A stretch of 64,000 nt of DNA from Stenotrophomonas sp. ATCM1_4 (GTDB taxonomy: Bacteria; Pseudomonadota; Gammaproteobacteria; Xanthomonadales; Xanthomonadaceae): positions 1,093,978 to 1,157,977 of the forward strand of contig NZ_QPFB01000001.1 of NCBI RefSeq assembly GCF_004348115.1. The letters run 5' to 3'. Made by a program: the position numbers and the translations under genes. How positions within the stretch are numbered: the first letter of the stretch is position 1; every line of letters begins with the position of its first letter. Of this stretch, positions 7,262 to 16,217 are shown piece by piece. The notes under the pieces are model-generated. The model searched no databases. It saw only the letters and a program-made list of their open reading frames with translations, and had not been told where the DNA came from.

Positions 7262-8206
7262 CTAGGGCGCCAGCTCCGGCAACGAGTAGCACGGCACAGA
7301 GGAGGACACGTTGATGGCACCCTCCCCACGAAACCGCCTTTCGAACGTGTCCTGCGCCCAGCGGTCGGCGCTTTGAATGTCGGCAGGTGAGAGCGCGCCT
7401 GTCTTGACGAACAATGCAAGCAGGGATTCCACGTCGGCGCGTTGTTCGGGCAGGGCCCGCAGCGCTGCCAGACGGGCGCCGCGCCACGTCAGTACCGGAT
7501 CGGGCATTGGCACCGTGTCCGTCCATGAGGCATGCCCGTTGGGTGTATTCACGTATCTGTGGAGGGCTTGCACGGATACGCGCGGGTCCGCCCGCTGCAA
7601 GGCCTGTTGTGTAAATCCGGAAGTGTGCCGGATATGACGTTCGATCTCTGCGGCTTCTTCCGTGATCAGCCTGCTCCCCAGCCAGGGCGTAGGTCCCATC
7701 AGGAGGAAGCAGGTCTGTGCGTCCGGGTTACCCCTGACGGCCGCTTCGAAGAGGGCATTGGATAGCACCCGGGCCAACTGCCTCTTGTCGGACCCCTTGC
7801 AGAACCGTTCCAGCCGCTCGACCACGAAGGCATATCTGGCGCTCTCCGTGTCCATCATGCGCAGGGTTTCCACGGTTTCGTTCGCCAGGTCTCCCCGCCT
7901 TCCATCCTCCAGCATGGAACGCATGCCATTCACCGCGGCATGGTAGAGAAGGCAGTCATTGGCTTGTTTGAACGCAAGAACGATGGCGTCCACATCGCCG
8001 CTGGCGCGCGTTGCCTCCCAATGATGCGCCAGTCCGCCGGGTTGCTCAGCGATGCCGCTGGCGTCGCTCGATTGCTCCGACTCGACCGACACAGCCTGCG
8101 ATGGCGCGGGCCGATTCGATCCGTCCTCTTGCCAAACCCACAGGTATGTACTGCCGCCGGCCAGAAGCAGCAGCGCTGCCAGGATCTTGTATGTGTGCCG
8201 CCCCAT
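7262..8206 (-). CDS. Hypothetical exported or membrane-anchored protein
   Basis: The 314-residue protein starts with a positively charged segment and a hydrophobic stretch (YKILAALLLLAGGSTYLWVW), consistent with a signal anchor, then a Ser/Glu-rich linker and a mostly helical, soluble region. Three Cys sit in DCLLYH, RFCKGS and QTCFLL. No catalytic motif is recognised. Composition and codon use match the host, so it is a real gene, probably restricted to Xanthomonadaceae. Its likely location is the periplasm, tethered to the inner membrane. Confidence 0.65.
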   Translation of the reverse strand: MGRHTYKILAALLLLAGGSTYLWVWQEDGSNRPAPSQAVSVESEQSSDASGIAEQPGGLAHHWEATRASGDVDAIVLAFKQANDCLLYHAAVNGMRSMLEDGRRGDLANETVETLRMMDTESARYAFVVERLERFCKGSDKRQLARVLSNALFEAAVRGNPDAQTCFLLMGPTPWLGSRLITEEAAEIERHIRHTSGFTQQALQRADPRVSVQALHRYVNTPNGHASWTDTVPMPDPVLTWRGARLAALRALPEQRADVESLLALFVKTGALSPADIQSADRWAQDTFERRFRGEGAINVSSSVPCYSLPELAP

Positions 8207-8292
8207 TCAATGCCTCCAGCATTGGCAAGCAACAGGAATGCTGCATGCCGACCCGAGTTTAGGGAAAGCAGCGGATGCTGGGCAGGGGAGGC

Positions 8293-8493
8293 TTACTGCC
8301 TCCCCTCACTGAGGTTCGCGAGCGGAACCCAACCCCCTTTCTGTCCCTGCGTGTCGCAGAGCAGCCAGTTGTCCCAGCCTTCAGGACCTTCATGCCTTTC
8401 GCCTACTACGAGCAGTGCGCCCTTGGTGAAAGAGATCGGATTGGGGTACTCGCTGGTATGGCCTCGGATGACGCGGCACTGCCGGGCTTCCAT
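8293..8493 (-). CDS. Small SH3-like domain protein
   Basis: The 66-residue protein reads as one variant-SH3 fold: ARQCRVIRGHTSEYPNPI, FTKGALLVVGERHEGPEGW, WLLCDTQGQKGGWVP. It matches small bacterial 'ligand-binding SH3' proteins of about the same length, whose role is unknown. The start at 8493 was preferred to an upstream in-frame ATG because CAGGAGAC sits 6 nt before it. It has no signal peptide, so it is cytoplasmic. The neighbouring upstream DNA is degraded transposon sequence, so the gene may have been brought in or stranded by a rearrangement. Confidence 0.7.
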   Translation of the reverse strand: MEARQCRVIRGHTSEYPNPISFTKGALLVVGERHEGPEGWDNWLLCDTQGQKGGWVPLANLSEGRQ

Positions 8494-8552
8494 GTGCGTC
8501 TCCTGCAGGTTGCATCGACATTGATCCGGGCCACGAGGCTCCGGTGTCCAAG

Positions 8553-8690
8553 CCATTCTGGAGGACGTTCTGCAGCATCACTTTGTCCCGGCGCAACTCT
8601 GCAGTCGATAGCTTGCTTGCGGTCCCCTTGCGCATGCCCCCGCAGCCGGAGCATCTCGGGTGCTTCCAAACTGTCGTGCTTCTTCTATTC
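8553..8690 (-). pseudogene. Remnant of an IS3-family transposase OrfA
   Basis: Joining two frames gives KHDSLEAPEMLRLR followed by LSTAELRRDKVMLQNVLQ, which follows the pattern of the leucine-zipper end of IS3-family OrfA (EAxxLRxLExEN...LxLDKxMLQDVL). The pieces are in different frames and contain stops, so the element is dead. No terminal inverted repeats were found. The call rests on pattern memory, hence the low confidence. Confidence 0.35.
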
Positions 8691-9311
8691 GTTGTAGCGC
8701 GTGCCTTCGAAAGCAAGGTAGTCCCGAACAGCGCTGGGACATAGTCCGCGTCCCATTTGGAGCAGGACTCCACTTCGGATTTTCGGATTGCACTGCTCGA
8801 TGGGGCGCTGCCTCTGCGAATGAAACAGCGGCGAGCCGTCGACCAACGTGGCTGTCGCGTTGGGCGATGTGATGGCGGCGTGATGCCGGCCGGAGGAGAG
8901 TCGGCGTTCTGCATTTCCTGAATTCACATCAACGCCGGTAATGCCTGTTTCAGGCGGTTTTGCGGCATGTGTCCCGTATCGGCGGTGAAGTTGGGTCTTC
9001 ACGACGCCCTTGCCGAAAGTGTGTATCCATGTGCCACGGCGGTATGGATAAATCGCCGCCGTGGCCGACTGAAATCACCGCGGCGGATGATCGGGGAGTT
9101 CTGCCAGGCCGTGCACGGGCTGGCGCTTCATGGCGCCGGGTGTCGTGCGGGTTCGGCATCGGACGGAACGAAGTTGTTCATCCGAGCGCGGGCGCAAGGG
9201 GAGTGTCACACGCGCCAGCATTGATGCGTCAAAGCAGTCTGTCTCAAACGGGGTCTGTCTCAATCGAGTTGGCGAATGCGCCTCGAGAGGGGTGCAGAAG
9301 GGGATGACAGC
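8691..9311. other. Non-coding or degenerate region before the giant surface-protein operon
   Basis: Six-frame reading gives only short, unconvincing frames. Two structures stand out. One is a perfect 10-bp inverted repeat, GCCACGGCGG/CCGCCGTGGC, at 9033-9065 around a 13-nt loop. The other is an 11-bp direct repeat, GTCTGTCTCAA, at 9237-9247 and 9253-9263, 16 bp apart, just upstream of the operon start. The region probably mixes transposon debris with the promoter of the downstream operon. Confidence 0.4.
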
Positions 9312-12300
9312 ATGTGGCAGTCGATGGCACCGCGCGTCCGGTCGCGCGGCTTCAACGTTCGATCCACCCGTGTGAGTCCGTGCCTGGCGTTGGCCTGGCG
9401 TGTAGTGGGGCTGCTGGTGCTGGCGCTTTGTTTCGCGATGCCGTCCACCGCGTGGGCCGCGGCATACGCCACCGGAGGCTCAAGTCCCTATCGCAATACG
9501 GTGCTGTGGTTGACCTGGGGCGGCGGCACCGATCGCGGCACGCCGGGCGTACTACTGGGCAATGGCAGTGCCTCGTCGATCTCGATGCCGGTAGCGTCCG
9601 GCTTCAATCTGGAGGTGACCTGTACATTGGCCAATGCCACGGGCGTCCCGCTCAGCAGCTATCGCCCCGGTGCGTTCGGCGGTGACAGCCTGGACGACCT
9701 GTACAACATCGGGGGAACCGGCAACGCCAACCAGCTGATCGCGGGCATTGCCGGCACCGGCGGCGTGGCCAATTTCCGCATCAATTGCGTGTCGACCTTG
9801 GGCGGCGCGCCCTATCGCCTGCGTGGCGTGGTGATGGCGGATGCGGAATCGATCAATACCGGCGTCGAGTACGTCCAGGCCACGGCCGACGGCACCTGGA
9901 ACGTGGTGGAGATGCGCAAGAACGTCGGCGCAGGCGCGTATCGCGTCACCAAGTCGCTCAACGGTGCCGAGGAGGTGATCCGCTTCGGGCCGGGCAACGA
10001 TAACAACACTGCGGCGGTGACGTTCCTCAGCTTCGACAATGCCGCCTACACGCCAGGCAACCTGGCAGTGGGCATGGACTTCGAGTTCCGCGGCGGCGGT
10101 ACCACCGCCATCGCCATCGGCCTGCTGGTGCCTTACGCGGATTTTGGCGATGCACCGAACAGCTATGGCGATGCCATGCATGTGGTGGATGACCTGCAGT
10201 TCCGCAACGACAACATCCCCGCCAATGCCACCAACCTGGACATCAACACGGCCGGCTATACGCCCGGTGGCCTGGCGCCCCCGGTCGTGGACTACCTCGG
10301 CAGCATGGGCCCGGATACCGAACAGCGCAGCAGCTACAGCGTGGCTGCACGTGGCGATGATGACTTCCCGGCTGGCAACCCGAACGAGGAGAATGCCTGG
10401 CCGGCCAACTACCGGCTGACCGTCATGCAGGCCGGCACGGTGGTGAGCCAGCCGGTCGCGTGCGTGGGTAACGGCCGCGTGGCCGGCTGGATCGACTTCA
10501 ACCGCAGTGGCCAGTTCGACGACGGCGAGCGCAGCAGCATCGAAGACTGCAGCGGCGGCAGCGCCACGCTGAGCTGGACCGTGCCGGCGACGGTGGTCGC
10601 CGGGACCAGCTACGTGCGCCTGCGCTATGCCACCGACCCCGCGGAGATCCAGCAACCGATCGGGGTGGCCGATGATGGCGAGGTGGAGGATCACCTGATC
10701 ACCATCACCGCACCGGCGTTGCGCATCACCAAGAGCAACAACAGCGGCGACGGCAGCTGGAACTACGGCGAGCCCGGCACCACGTACACGCTGACGGTCA
10801 GCAATACGTCCGATGTGGCCACCGGCAATCCGCCGACCGTGCAGCCCGGCACCATCACCGTGCTGGACGAGCTGCCAGCGGGCATCGCGCCCGGATGGAG
10901 CGGTGCGCATACAAACAACGGCTGGAGTTGCACGGCCAGCGGGCAGCGCGTGACCTGTACTTCGAACCAGGTGCTGGCCGCCGCGGGAAGCCCGGGTTCA
11001 AGCAGTGCCATCGAACTGCCGGTCACGGTGCTGCCCACCGCCGTCGGCACGCTGATCAACCATGCCAGCGTGGGGGGCGGGCATGACCCCTTCAACACGG
11101 GCGTGACCCCGGAACCCGGCTCGAGCTGTACCGATACCGACCACTGCACCCAGAACCCGGTGACCGTGCCGGCCGCGCGCGTGCGGCACAGCAAACAGGC
11201 CAACACGGCCGGGCCGGTGAACGTCGGCGACACCATCAGCTACACGCTGACGGTGATTGTCGAGGACAGTGCCACCCGCGACGCCGTGACCTTTACCGAT
11301 ACCCTGGGCACCGGCCTGGATTTCGACAGCGTCACCAGCGCTGGCGTGTTCAACTGCACCGCGGGTAATCCGTTGGTGTGCGATCTGCCGGCCGGCACGG
11401 CAATCGGCACCTACAACCTCACCTACAGCGCGGTGGTCAACGCGCAGGCCAGCGACCAGGTGGTCAACACCGTTGTCGGCAGTGGCAACGAGACGCCTAC
11501 CTGTTCCGGCACCTGCACGACCACTACGCCGGTGTCACCGCCGCAGGTCACCATATCCAAGGCCAGCACGACTACCGGGCCGGTGGTGATGGGGGACAGC
11601 GTCGGTTACACGCTGACCGTCGTGGTGGCCAACGCCCGCACCACCGGCATCGTCACGTTGACCGATACCCTTGGCACCGGCCTGGATTTCGGCGGCATCA
11701 CCAACGCCGGCGCGTTCAACTGCACGGCCGGCAACCCGCTGCTATGCACGCTGCCGGCGGGCACCGTGCCGGGCAGCTACAGCGTGTCCTACACCGCCAC
11801 CGTCAATGCCCAGGCCAGCGGCCAGGTGCGCAACGCCGTGGTGCCCACGGGGCCCGACACCCCCACCTGCGCCGGCAACTGCGACACCACCACGCCGGTG
11901 GGCGCGCCGCGCATCACCGTGTCCAAGTCCAGCGCTACCGGTGGCCCGGTGGTGGTGGGTGACACCATCACCTACACCGTGGCGCTGGTGGTCGCCGATG
12001 CCAGTACCACCGGCGTGGTCACCCTGACCGACACGCTGGGCACCGGCCTGGACTTCGGCAGCGTCACCAGCGCGGGCGCATTCAGTTGCGGCGCTTCCAA
12101 CCCGTTGGTATGCACGCTGCCCGCCGGCAGCCCGGCAGGCAGCTACCCGCTCACCTACACCGCGGTCGTCAACGACCAGGCCAGTGGCTCGGTGAAGAAC
12201 GGCGTGGTGCCCACGGGCCCGGACAATCCTGCCTGTGGCAACTGCGAGGTGGTCACGCCGGTGGCCAATCCGCTGGTGCGCTACAACAAGCTGGCATCCA

Positions 12301-15300
12301 CCGGCGGGCCGGTGGTGGTGGGCGACAGCATCGCCTACACGCTGCAGGTCACGGTGCTCAATGCGCGCACCACCGGCCTGGAGATCCTGACCGACACGCT
12401 GGGCACGGGCCTGGACTTCGTGGCGGTCACCAGCCCGGGTATCTTCACCTGCAATACGGGCAACCCGCTGATATGCACGTTGCCTGCGGGCACCGTACCG
12501 GGCACCTACAGCCTGACCTACACCACCGTCGTCAATGCCCAGGCCAGCGGGCAGGTACGCAATGCGGTGACCGGCACCGGGCCGGACACGCCCTCCTGCT
12601 CGGGCAGCTGCGACACCACCACGCCGGTGGCGACGCCGGGCGTGAGCTACGCCAAGTCGGTCAACACCGCCGGCCCGGTATCGGTGGGGGACGTGCTGAC
12701 CTACACCCTGACCACCGTGGTGACCAACTCGCAGACGAGCGACGTGGTGACCCTGACCGATACGCTCGGGGCCGGGCTGGACTTCGGCAGCGTCACCAGT
12801 GCCGGTGCTTACGCCTGCACGCCCGGCAATCCGCTGGTGTGTACCCTGCTGGCCGGCACCGCGCCGGGAAGCTACAGCCTGAGCTACACCGCCGCCGTCA
12901 ACGGGCAGGCGAGCGGGCAGGTGACCAACGCGGTGCTCGGCAGCGGTGGCGACAACCCGTCCTGCACCGCGAACTGCGATACCACCACGCCGGTGAACGC
13001 TGCCGAGATCGAGTACCACAAGGCATCCATGCCGGCCGGTCCGGTGTCGGTGGGCGACCGCATCACCTATACGCTGACGGCGATCATCCGCAACTCGCGC
13101 ACCACGGCGGTGTTCACCCTGACCGATACCCTGGGCACGGGGCTGGATTTCGAAGCGGTCAGCTCCGCAGGCAGCTTCAGTTGCAATGCCGCCAATCCAC
13201 TGGTGTGCACCTTGCCCGCCGGCACCGTGCCGGGAACCTACGCGCTGGAGTACACCACCCTGGTCAACGCGCAGGCGCAGGGAGCGGTCACCAACGCGGT
13301 GACCGGCACCGGCACGGGCACCTTGCCGTGCACCGCAAACTGCAGCACCACCACGCCGGTGCGTGCGGCATCGGTGAGCTACCACAAGACCTCGGGCACG
13401 GCCTCGCCGGTGCGCGTGGGGGACACGGTCGACTACCGCGTCGAGGTGGTCGTCAGCGATTCGCGGACGAGTGACGTGGTCACCCTGACCGACACCCTGG
13501 GCGTCGGCCTGGACCTGGTCGCGGTGACCCAGCCCGGCGCGTTCACCTGCAACGCGGCCAACCCGCTGGTCTGCACCCTGCCGGCCGGGACCGTGCCGGG
13601 GACCTATCCGGTCGCCTACCATGCCAGGGTCAATGCCCAGGCTAGTGGCAGCGTACGCAACACGGTGCTGGCGACGGGCAACGACAACCCGGGCTGCAGC
13701 GCCGACTGCAGCACCGGGCACACCCTGCGCGCCACCGAGGTGCAGGTGGGCAAGCGTTCGGTGCCGGCCGCGGGTACCGAAGTGAAGGCCGGTGACAGCA
13801 TCAGCTACACCCTGACGGTGGACGTGCTCAACGCCTCGACCAGCCAGCCGGTGCGCCTGGACGACACGCTCGGCGCCGGGTTGGTGTTCGACGCGGTCAC
13901 CGCCGCCGGCGCGTTCAGCTGCAGTGCCAGCCTGGTCTGCACGCTGCCCGCCGGCACCGCCCCGGGCAGCTACAGCATCATCTACCAGGCGCATGTCGCC
14001 GCCGATGCGCGTGGCACCATCGGCAACGTGGTGGTCGGGCAGGGCGGTGGTGGCACCCCGCCGACCTGCACCACTTGCAGCACCGAGCATCCGCTGGCCG
14101 AACCGCGCGTGGTGTTGGCCAAGCAGGCGGACCCGGCCAGCGGCAGCGAGGTACGCCCCGGTGACCGCCTGCGCTACACCCTGTCGGCGACGATCGAGAA
14201 CGCCGCGCTGCGGCAGCCACTGCAGCTGCTGGACACGCCCGACCCGGGCCTGACCCTGGACGCATTGCCCAGCGGTTGCGTGCAGCAGGGCGCGGACGTG
14301 GTCTGCACGCTGCCGGCGGGCACCACGCCCGGGCAGCATGTGTTCACCTACACCGCCACGGTCAACGAGAAGGCATTCGCCACGGTGCGCAACCGCCTGC
14401 GGGGCGAGTACCCCGACGGTGGCCAGCCGCCGGAATGCGGCAGCTGCGAAACCGAACACAAGGTGGTGTCCGACTTCGCCCTGCGCATCACCAAGAGCGC
14501 CAACCCGCGCCGGGTGAAGGTCGGTGACCTGGTGCGCTACCAGCTGGTGGTGGAGAACGTGGGGGGCAGCGACTGGCGCAACGGCGTGGTGGTGGACACC
14601 CCGCCGACCGGTTTCAGCTATGTCGATGGCTCGATGCGCGTGGCCGACGATGATGGCGCCTTCGCGCTGGCCAGCAGCCAGAACCCGCTGCGCATCGCCG
14701 CGGTGGACATCGCGGTGGGACGCAACGCGACCATCACCTACCTGCTGCGGGTGGGTGCGGGCGTGCGCCCCGGCAGCCACGTCAACCACGCGGTGGCGAC
14801 CACCCCCGACGGCACTGCGGTATCCAACATCGCCACGGCCGAAGTGCAGCTGGATACCGATCCGCTGCTGGAGGACAGCCTAGTGTTCGGCACCGTGTTC
14901 GACGACCGCGACGGTGATGGCTGGCAGGACAGTGCCGAACTGACCGGGGTGACGGTGCAGGGCGGTTTCGCCGCCTCGGCCTACGTGCCGGGCTCGACCA
15001 CCATCGATCGCGGGCAAGGCCCGCAGGCGGTGGCCGATGCCAGTGCGCCGCTGCTGCATGGGTTGGAGATCGGCACGGTCCACGGGCGCGGTTCCACCGC
15101 CGAGCCGGCCGAGGCCAATCAGGTGGTCGTGCGGCAGCGCCTGCGCGAACTCGCCTTCACCGATGACTTCGTACTCGACAGCAGGCAGGGCCAGCGCCTG
15201 CAGCTTGATGCGGCGGGCAAGCCGACCCTGCTGCGCAGCGGCGACGCCGCCAAGGGATTGACCTCCGCCGAGCCGGCGGTGCGGCGCGAAGTGTCCGCCG

Positions 15301-16217
15301 TCGCCGAGGGCTATGAGGTGGCCTACGTGATCGGCAACACCGGCATCCAGGAGCAGGGCATCCCGGGCGTGCGGCTGGCGACGGTCGAGGGCCTGCTGGT
15401 CGAGACCGACCCGTTCGGTCGCTATCACCTGGCCGACGTGCACGGTGGCGACGCGCGCCTTGGCCGCAACTTCATCATCAAGCTGGACCCGGCTACGGTG
15501 CCCAGCGGGGCGATGCTGACCACCGAGAACCCGTTGCTGCGCCGGGTGACGCAGGGCGTGCCGACGCGCTTCAGCTTCGGCGTGCGCCTGCCGCCGTCGC
15601 CGCAGGCACCGGACGAGCGGGCCGAGCTGGTGCTGGGCGAGGTGTTGTTCGCACCGGGCAGCAGCGAACTGCGCGACGCCTACCGGCCGGTGCTGGCGAA
15701 GATCGCCGCGACCGTGGATCGCTACCTGGGCGGCGACGTGGTGATCCTGGCCAATGGCGAGAACCAGGACCTGGCCTTCCGTCGCGCCACGGTGGTGCGC
15801 GATGCCCTGCAGGCCGAGGTGGCCGAGGCCGCGCGTGCGGGCCTGACGGTGCAGCTGCGCACCGATGTCAGCGACCCGCATTCGCTGGTCGCCGGCGTCG
15901 ATGCCCAGGGTGCGCTGCTTGGCAACGTGCTGTTCGATACCGACAAGTCGCGCATCCGTGACGAGTTCAAGCCGCTGCTGGCGAGCATCGCGGCACGGCT
16001 GGAAGCGATGGGGGGCGGCCAGGTGAGCCTGGTTGGCCATACCGACGTGCGCGGCAGCCATGCCTACAACCAGGCACTGGGATTGCGCCGCGCCGCGGCG
16101 GTGTTCGAGGCCCTGCGCGGCCTGCTCAGTCCGGCGGTGCAGCAGCGCATCCGCGTCCGCAACGAGGAGAGCGCCGCCATCCGGGAAGCGGCGCGCCAAC
16201 AGGAGGCACGCCAATGA
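9312..16217 (+). CDS. Giant surface protein: CshA-like head, GEVED domain, DUF11 repeats, C-terminal OmpA-like domains
   Basis: The protein has 2301 residues from the ATG at 9312. Residues 1-48 carry a long signal peptide ending AMPSTAWAAA. Residues about 48-275 resemble the non-repetitive head of CshA-type fibrillar adhesins. Residues about 340-466 are a GEVED domain (VADDGEVEDHLITI). From about 470 to 1850 there are some eleven DUF11-type Ig-like repeats. A DDRDGDGWQD loop near 1864 looks calcium-binding. A first, degenerate OmpA-like domain (about 2107-2165) and a canonical one (about 2203-2270, GHTDVRG...LGLRRA) follow. It is likely a surface stalk or adhesin whose OmpA end binds peptidoglycan. 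It overlaps the next gene by 4 bp (ATGA), so the two are co-translated. The start follows GAAGGGGATG; an earlier in-frame codon at 9276 lacks a ribosome site. Confidence 0.85.
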   Translation: MWQSMAPRVRSRGFNVRSTRVSPCLALAWRVVGLLVLALCFAMPSTAWAAAYATGGSSPYRNTVLWLTWGGGTDRGTPGVLLGNGSASSISMPVASGFNLEVTCTLANATGVPLSSYRPGAFGGDSLDDLYNIGGTGNANQLIAGIAGTGGVANFRINCVSTLGGAPYRLRGVVMADAESINTGVEYVQATADGTWNVVEMRKNVGAGAYRVTKSLNGAEEVIRFGPGNDNNTAAVTFLSFDNAAYTPGNLAVGMDFEFRGGGTTAIAIGLLVPYADFGDAPNSYGDAMHVVDDLQFRNDNIPANATNLDINTAGYTPGGLAPPVVDYLGSMGPDTEQRSSYSVAARGDDDFPAGNPNEENAWPANYRLTVMQAGTVVSQPVACVGNGRVAGWIDFNRSGQFDDGERSSIEDCSGGSATLSWTVPATVVAGTSYVRLRYATDPAEIQQPIGVADDGEVEDHLITITAPALRITKSNNSGDGSWNYGEPGTTYTLTVSNTSDVATGNPPTVQPGTITVLDELPAGIAPGWSGAHTNNGWSCTASGQRVTCTSNQVLAAAGSPGSSSAIELPVTVLPTAVGTLINHASVGGGHDPFNTGVTPEPGSSCTDTDHCTQNPVTVPAARVRHSKQANTAGPVNVGDTISYTLTVIVEDSATRDAVTFTDTLGTGLDFDSVTSAGVFNCTAGNPLVCDLPAGTAIGTYNLTYSAVVNAQASDQVVNTVVGSGNETPTCSGTCTTTTPVSPPQVTISKASTTTGPVVMGDSVGYTLTVVVANARTTGIVTLTDTLGTGLDFGGITNAGAFNCTAGNPLLCTLPAGTVPGSYSVSYTATVNAQASGQVRNAVVPTGPDTPTCAGNCDTTTPVGAPRITVSKSSATGGPVVVGDTITYTVALVVADASTTGVVTLTDTLGTGLDFGSVTSAGAFSCGASNPLVCTLPAGSPAGSYPLTYTAVVNDQASGSVKNGVVPTGPDNPACGNCEVVTPVANPLVRYNKLASTGGPVVVGDSIAYTLQVTVLNARTTGLEILTDTLGTGLDFVAVTSPGIFTCNTGNPLICTLPAGTVPGTYSLTYTTVVNAQASGQVRNAVTGTGPDTPSCSGSCDTTTPVATPGVSYAKSVNTAGPVSVGDVLTYTLTTVVTNSQTSDVVTLTDTLGAGLDFGSVTSAGAYACTPGNPLVCTLLAGTAPGSYSLSYTAAVNGQASGQVTNAVLGSGGDNPSCTANCDTTTPVNAAEIEYHKASMPAGPVSVGDRITYTLTAIIRNSRTTAVFTLTDTLGTGLDFEAVSSAGSFSCNAANPLVCTLPAGTVPGTYALEYTTLVNAQAQGAVTNAVTGTGTGTLPCTANCSTTTPVRAASVSYHKTSGTASPVRVGDTVDYRVEVVVSDSRTSDVVTLTDTLGVGLDLVAVTQPGAFTCNAANPLVCTLPAGTVPGTYPVAYHARVNAQASGSVRNTVLATGNDNPGCSADCSTGHTLRATEVQVGKRSVPAAGTEVKAGDSISYTLTVDVLNASTSQPVRLDDTLGAGLVFDAVTAAGAFSCSASLVCTLPAGTAPGSYSIIYQAHVAADARGTIGNVVVGQGGGGTPPTCTTCSTEHPLAEPRVVLAKQADPASGSEVRPGDRLRYTLSATIENAALRQPLQLLDTPDPGLTLDALPSGCVQQGADVVCTLPAGTTPGQHVFTYTATVNEKAFATVRNRLRGEYPDGGQPPECGSCETEHKVVSDFALRITKSANPRRVKVGDLVRYQLVVENVGGSDWRNGVVVDTPPTGFSYVDGSMRVADDDGAFALASSQNPLRIAAVDIAVGRNATITYLLRVGAGVRPGSHVNHAVATTPDGTAVSNIATAEVQLDTDPLLEDSLVFGTVFDDRDGDGWQDSAELTGVTVQGGFAASAYVPGSTTIDRGQGPQAVADASAPLLHGLEIGTVHGRGSTAEPAEANQVVVRQRLRELAFTDDFVLDSRQGQRLQLDAAGKPTLLRSGDAAKGLTSAEPAVRREVSAVAEGYEVAYVIGNTGIQEQGIPGVRLATVEGLLVETDPFGRYHLADVHGGDARLGRNFIIKLDPATVPSGAMLTTENPLLRRVTQGVPTRFSFGVRLPPSPQAPDERAELVLGEVLFAPGSSELRDAYRPVLAKIAATVDRYLGGDVVILANGENQDLAFRRATVVRDALQAEVAEAARAGLTVQLRTDVSDPHSLVAGVDAQGALLGNVLFDTDKSRIRDEFKPLLASIAARLEAMGGGQVSLVGHTDVRGSHAYNQALGLRRAAAVFEALRGLLSPAVQQRIRVRNEESAAIREAARQQEARQ
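11165..14460 (+). repeat. Tandem DUF11-type coding repeats, period about 366 bp
   Basis: Nine consecutive units begin with GPV-x-VGD-like motifs near nt 11209, 11576, 11941, 12304, 12670, 13036, 13402, 13771 and 14140. The first seven are highly alike (DTLGTGLDF, NPLVCTLPAG, YTLT); the last two have drifted. Most units have four cysteines in the pattern FxC...LVCxLPAG...PxC...C-TTTPV, suggesting two disulfides per unit. A more divergent unit precedes them (about 10722) and another follows (about 14473). Confidence 0.85.

Noticed and set aside
8275..8697. Plus-strand frames around the SH3-like gene
   Set aside because: They are antisense to the SH3-like gene and transposase scar and read as random Cys/Arg-rich sequence.
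11165..14460. CRISPR-like periodic repeats
   Set aside because: The period is about 366 bp, fully coding and in frame; they are protein domain repeats.
11742..14789. Open frame of 1015 codons on the minus strand inside the giant surface gene
   Set aside because: It mirrors the tandem repeats and has no domain or start signal; the plus-strand DUF11 repeats explain the region.
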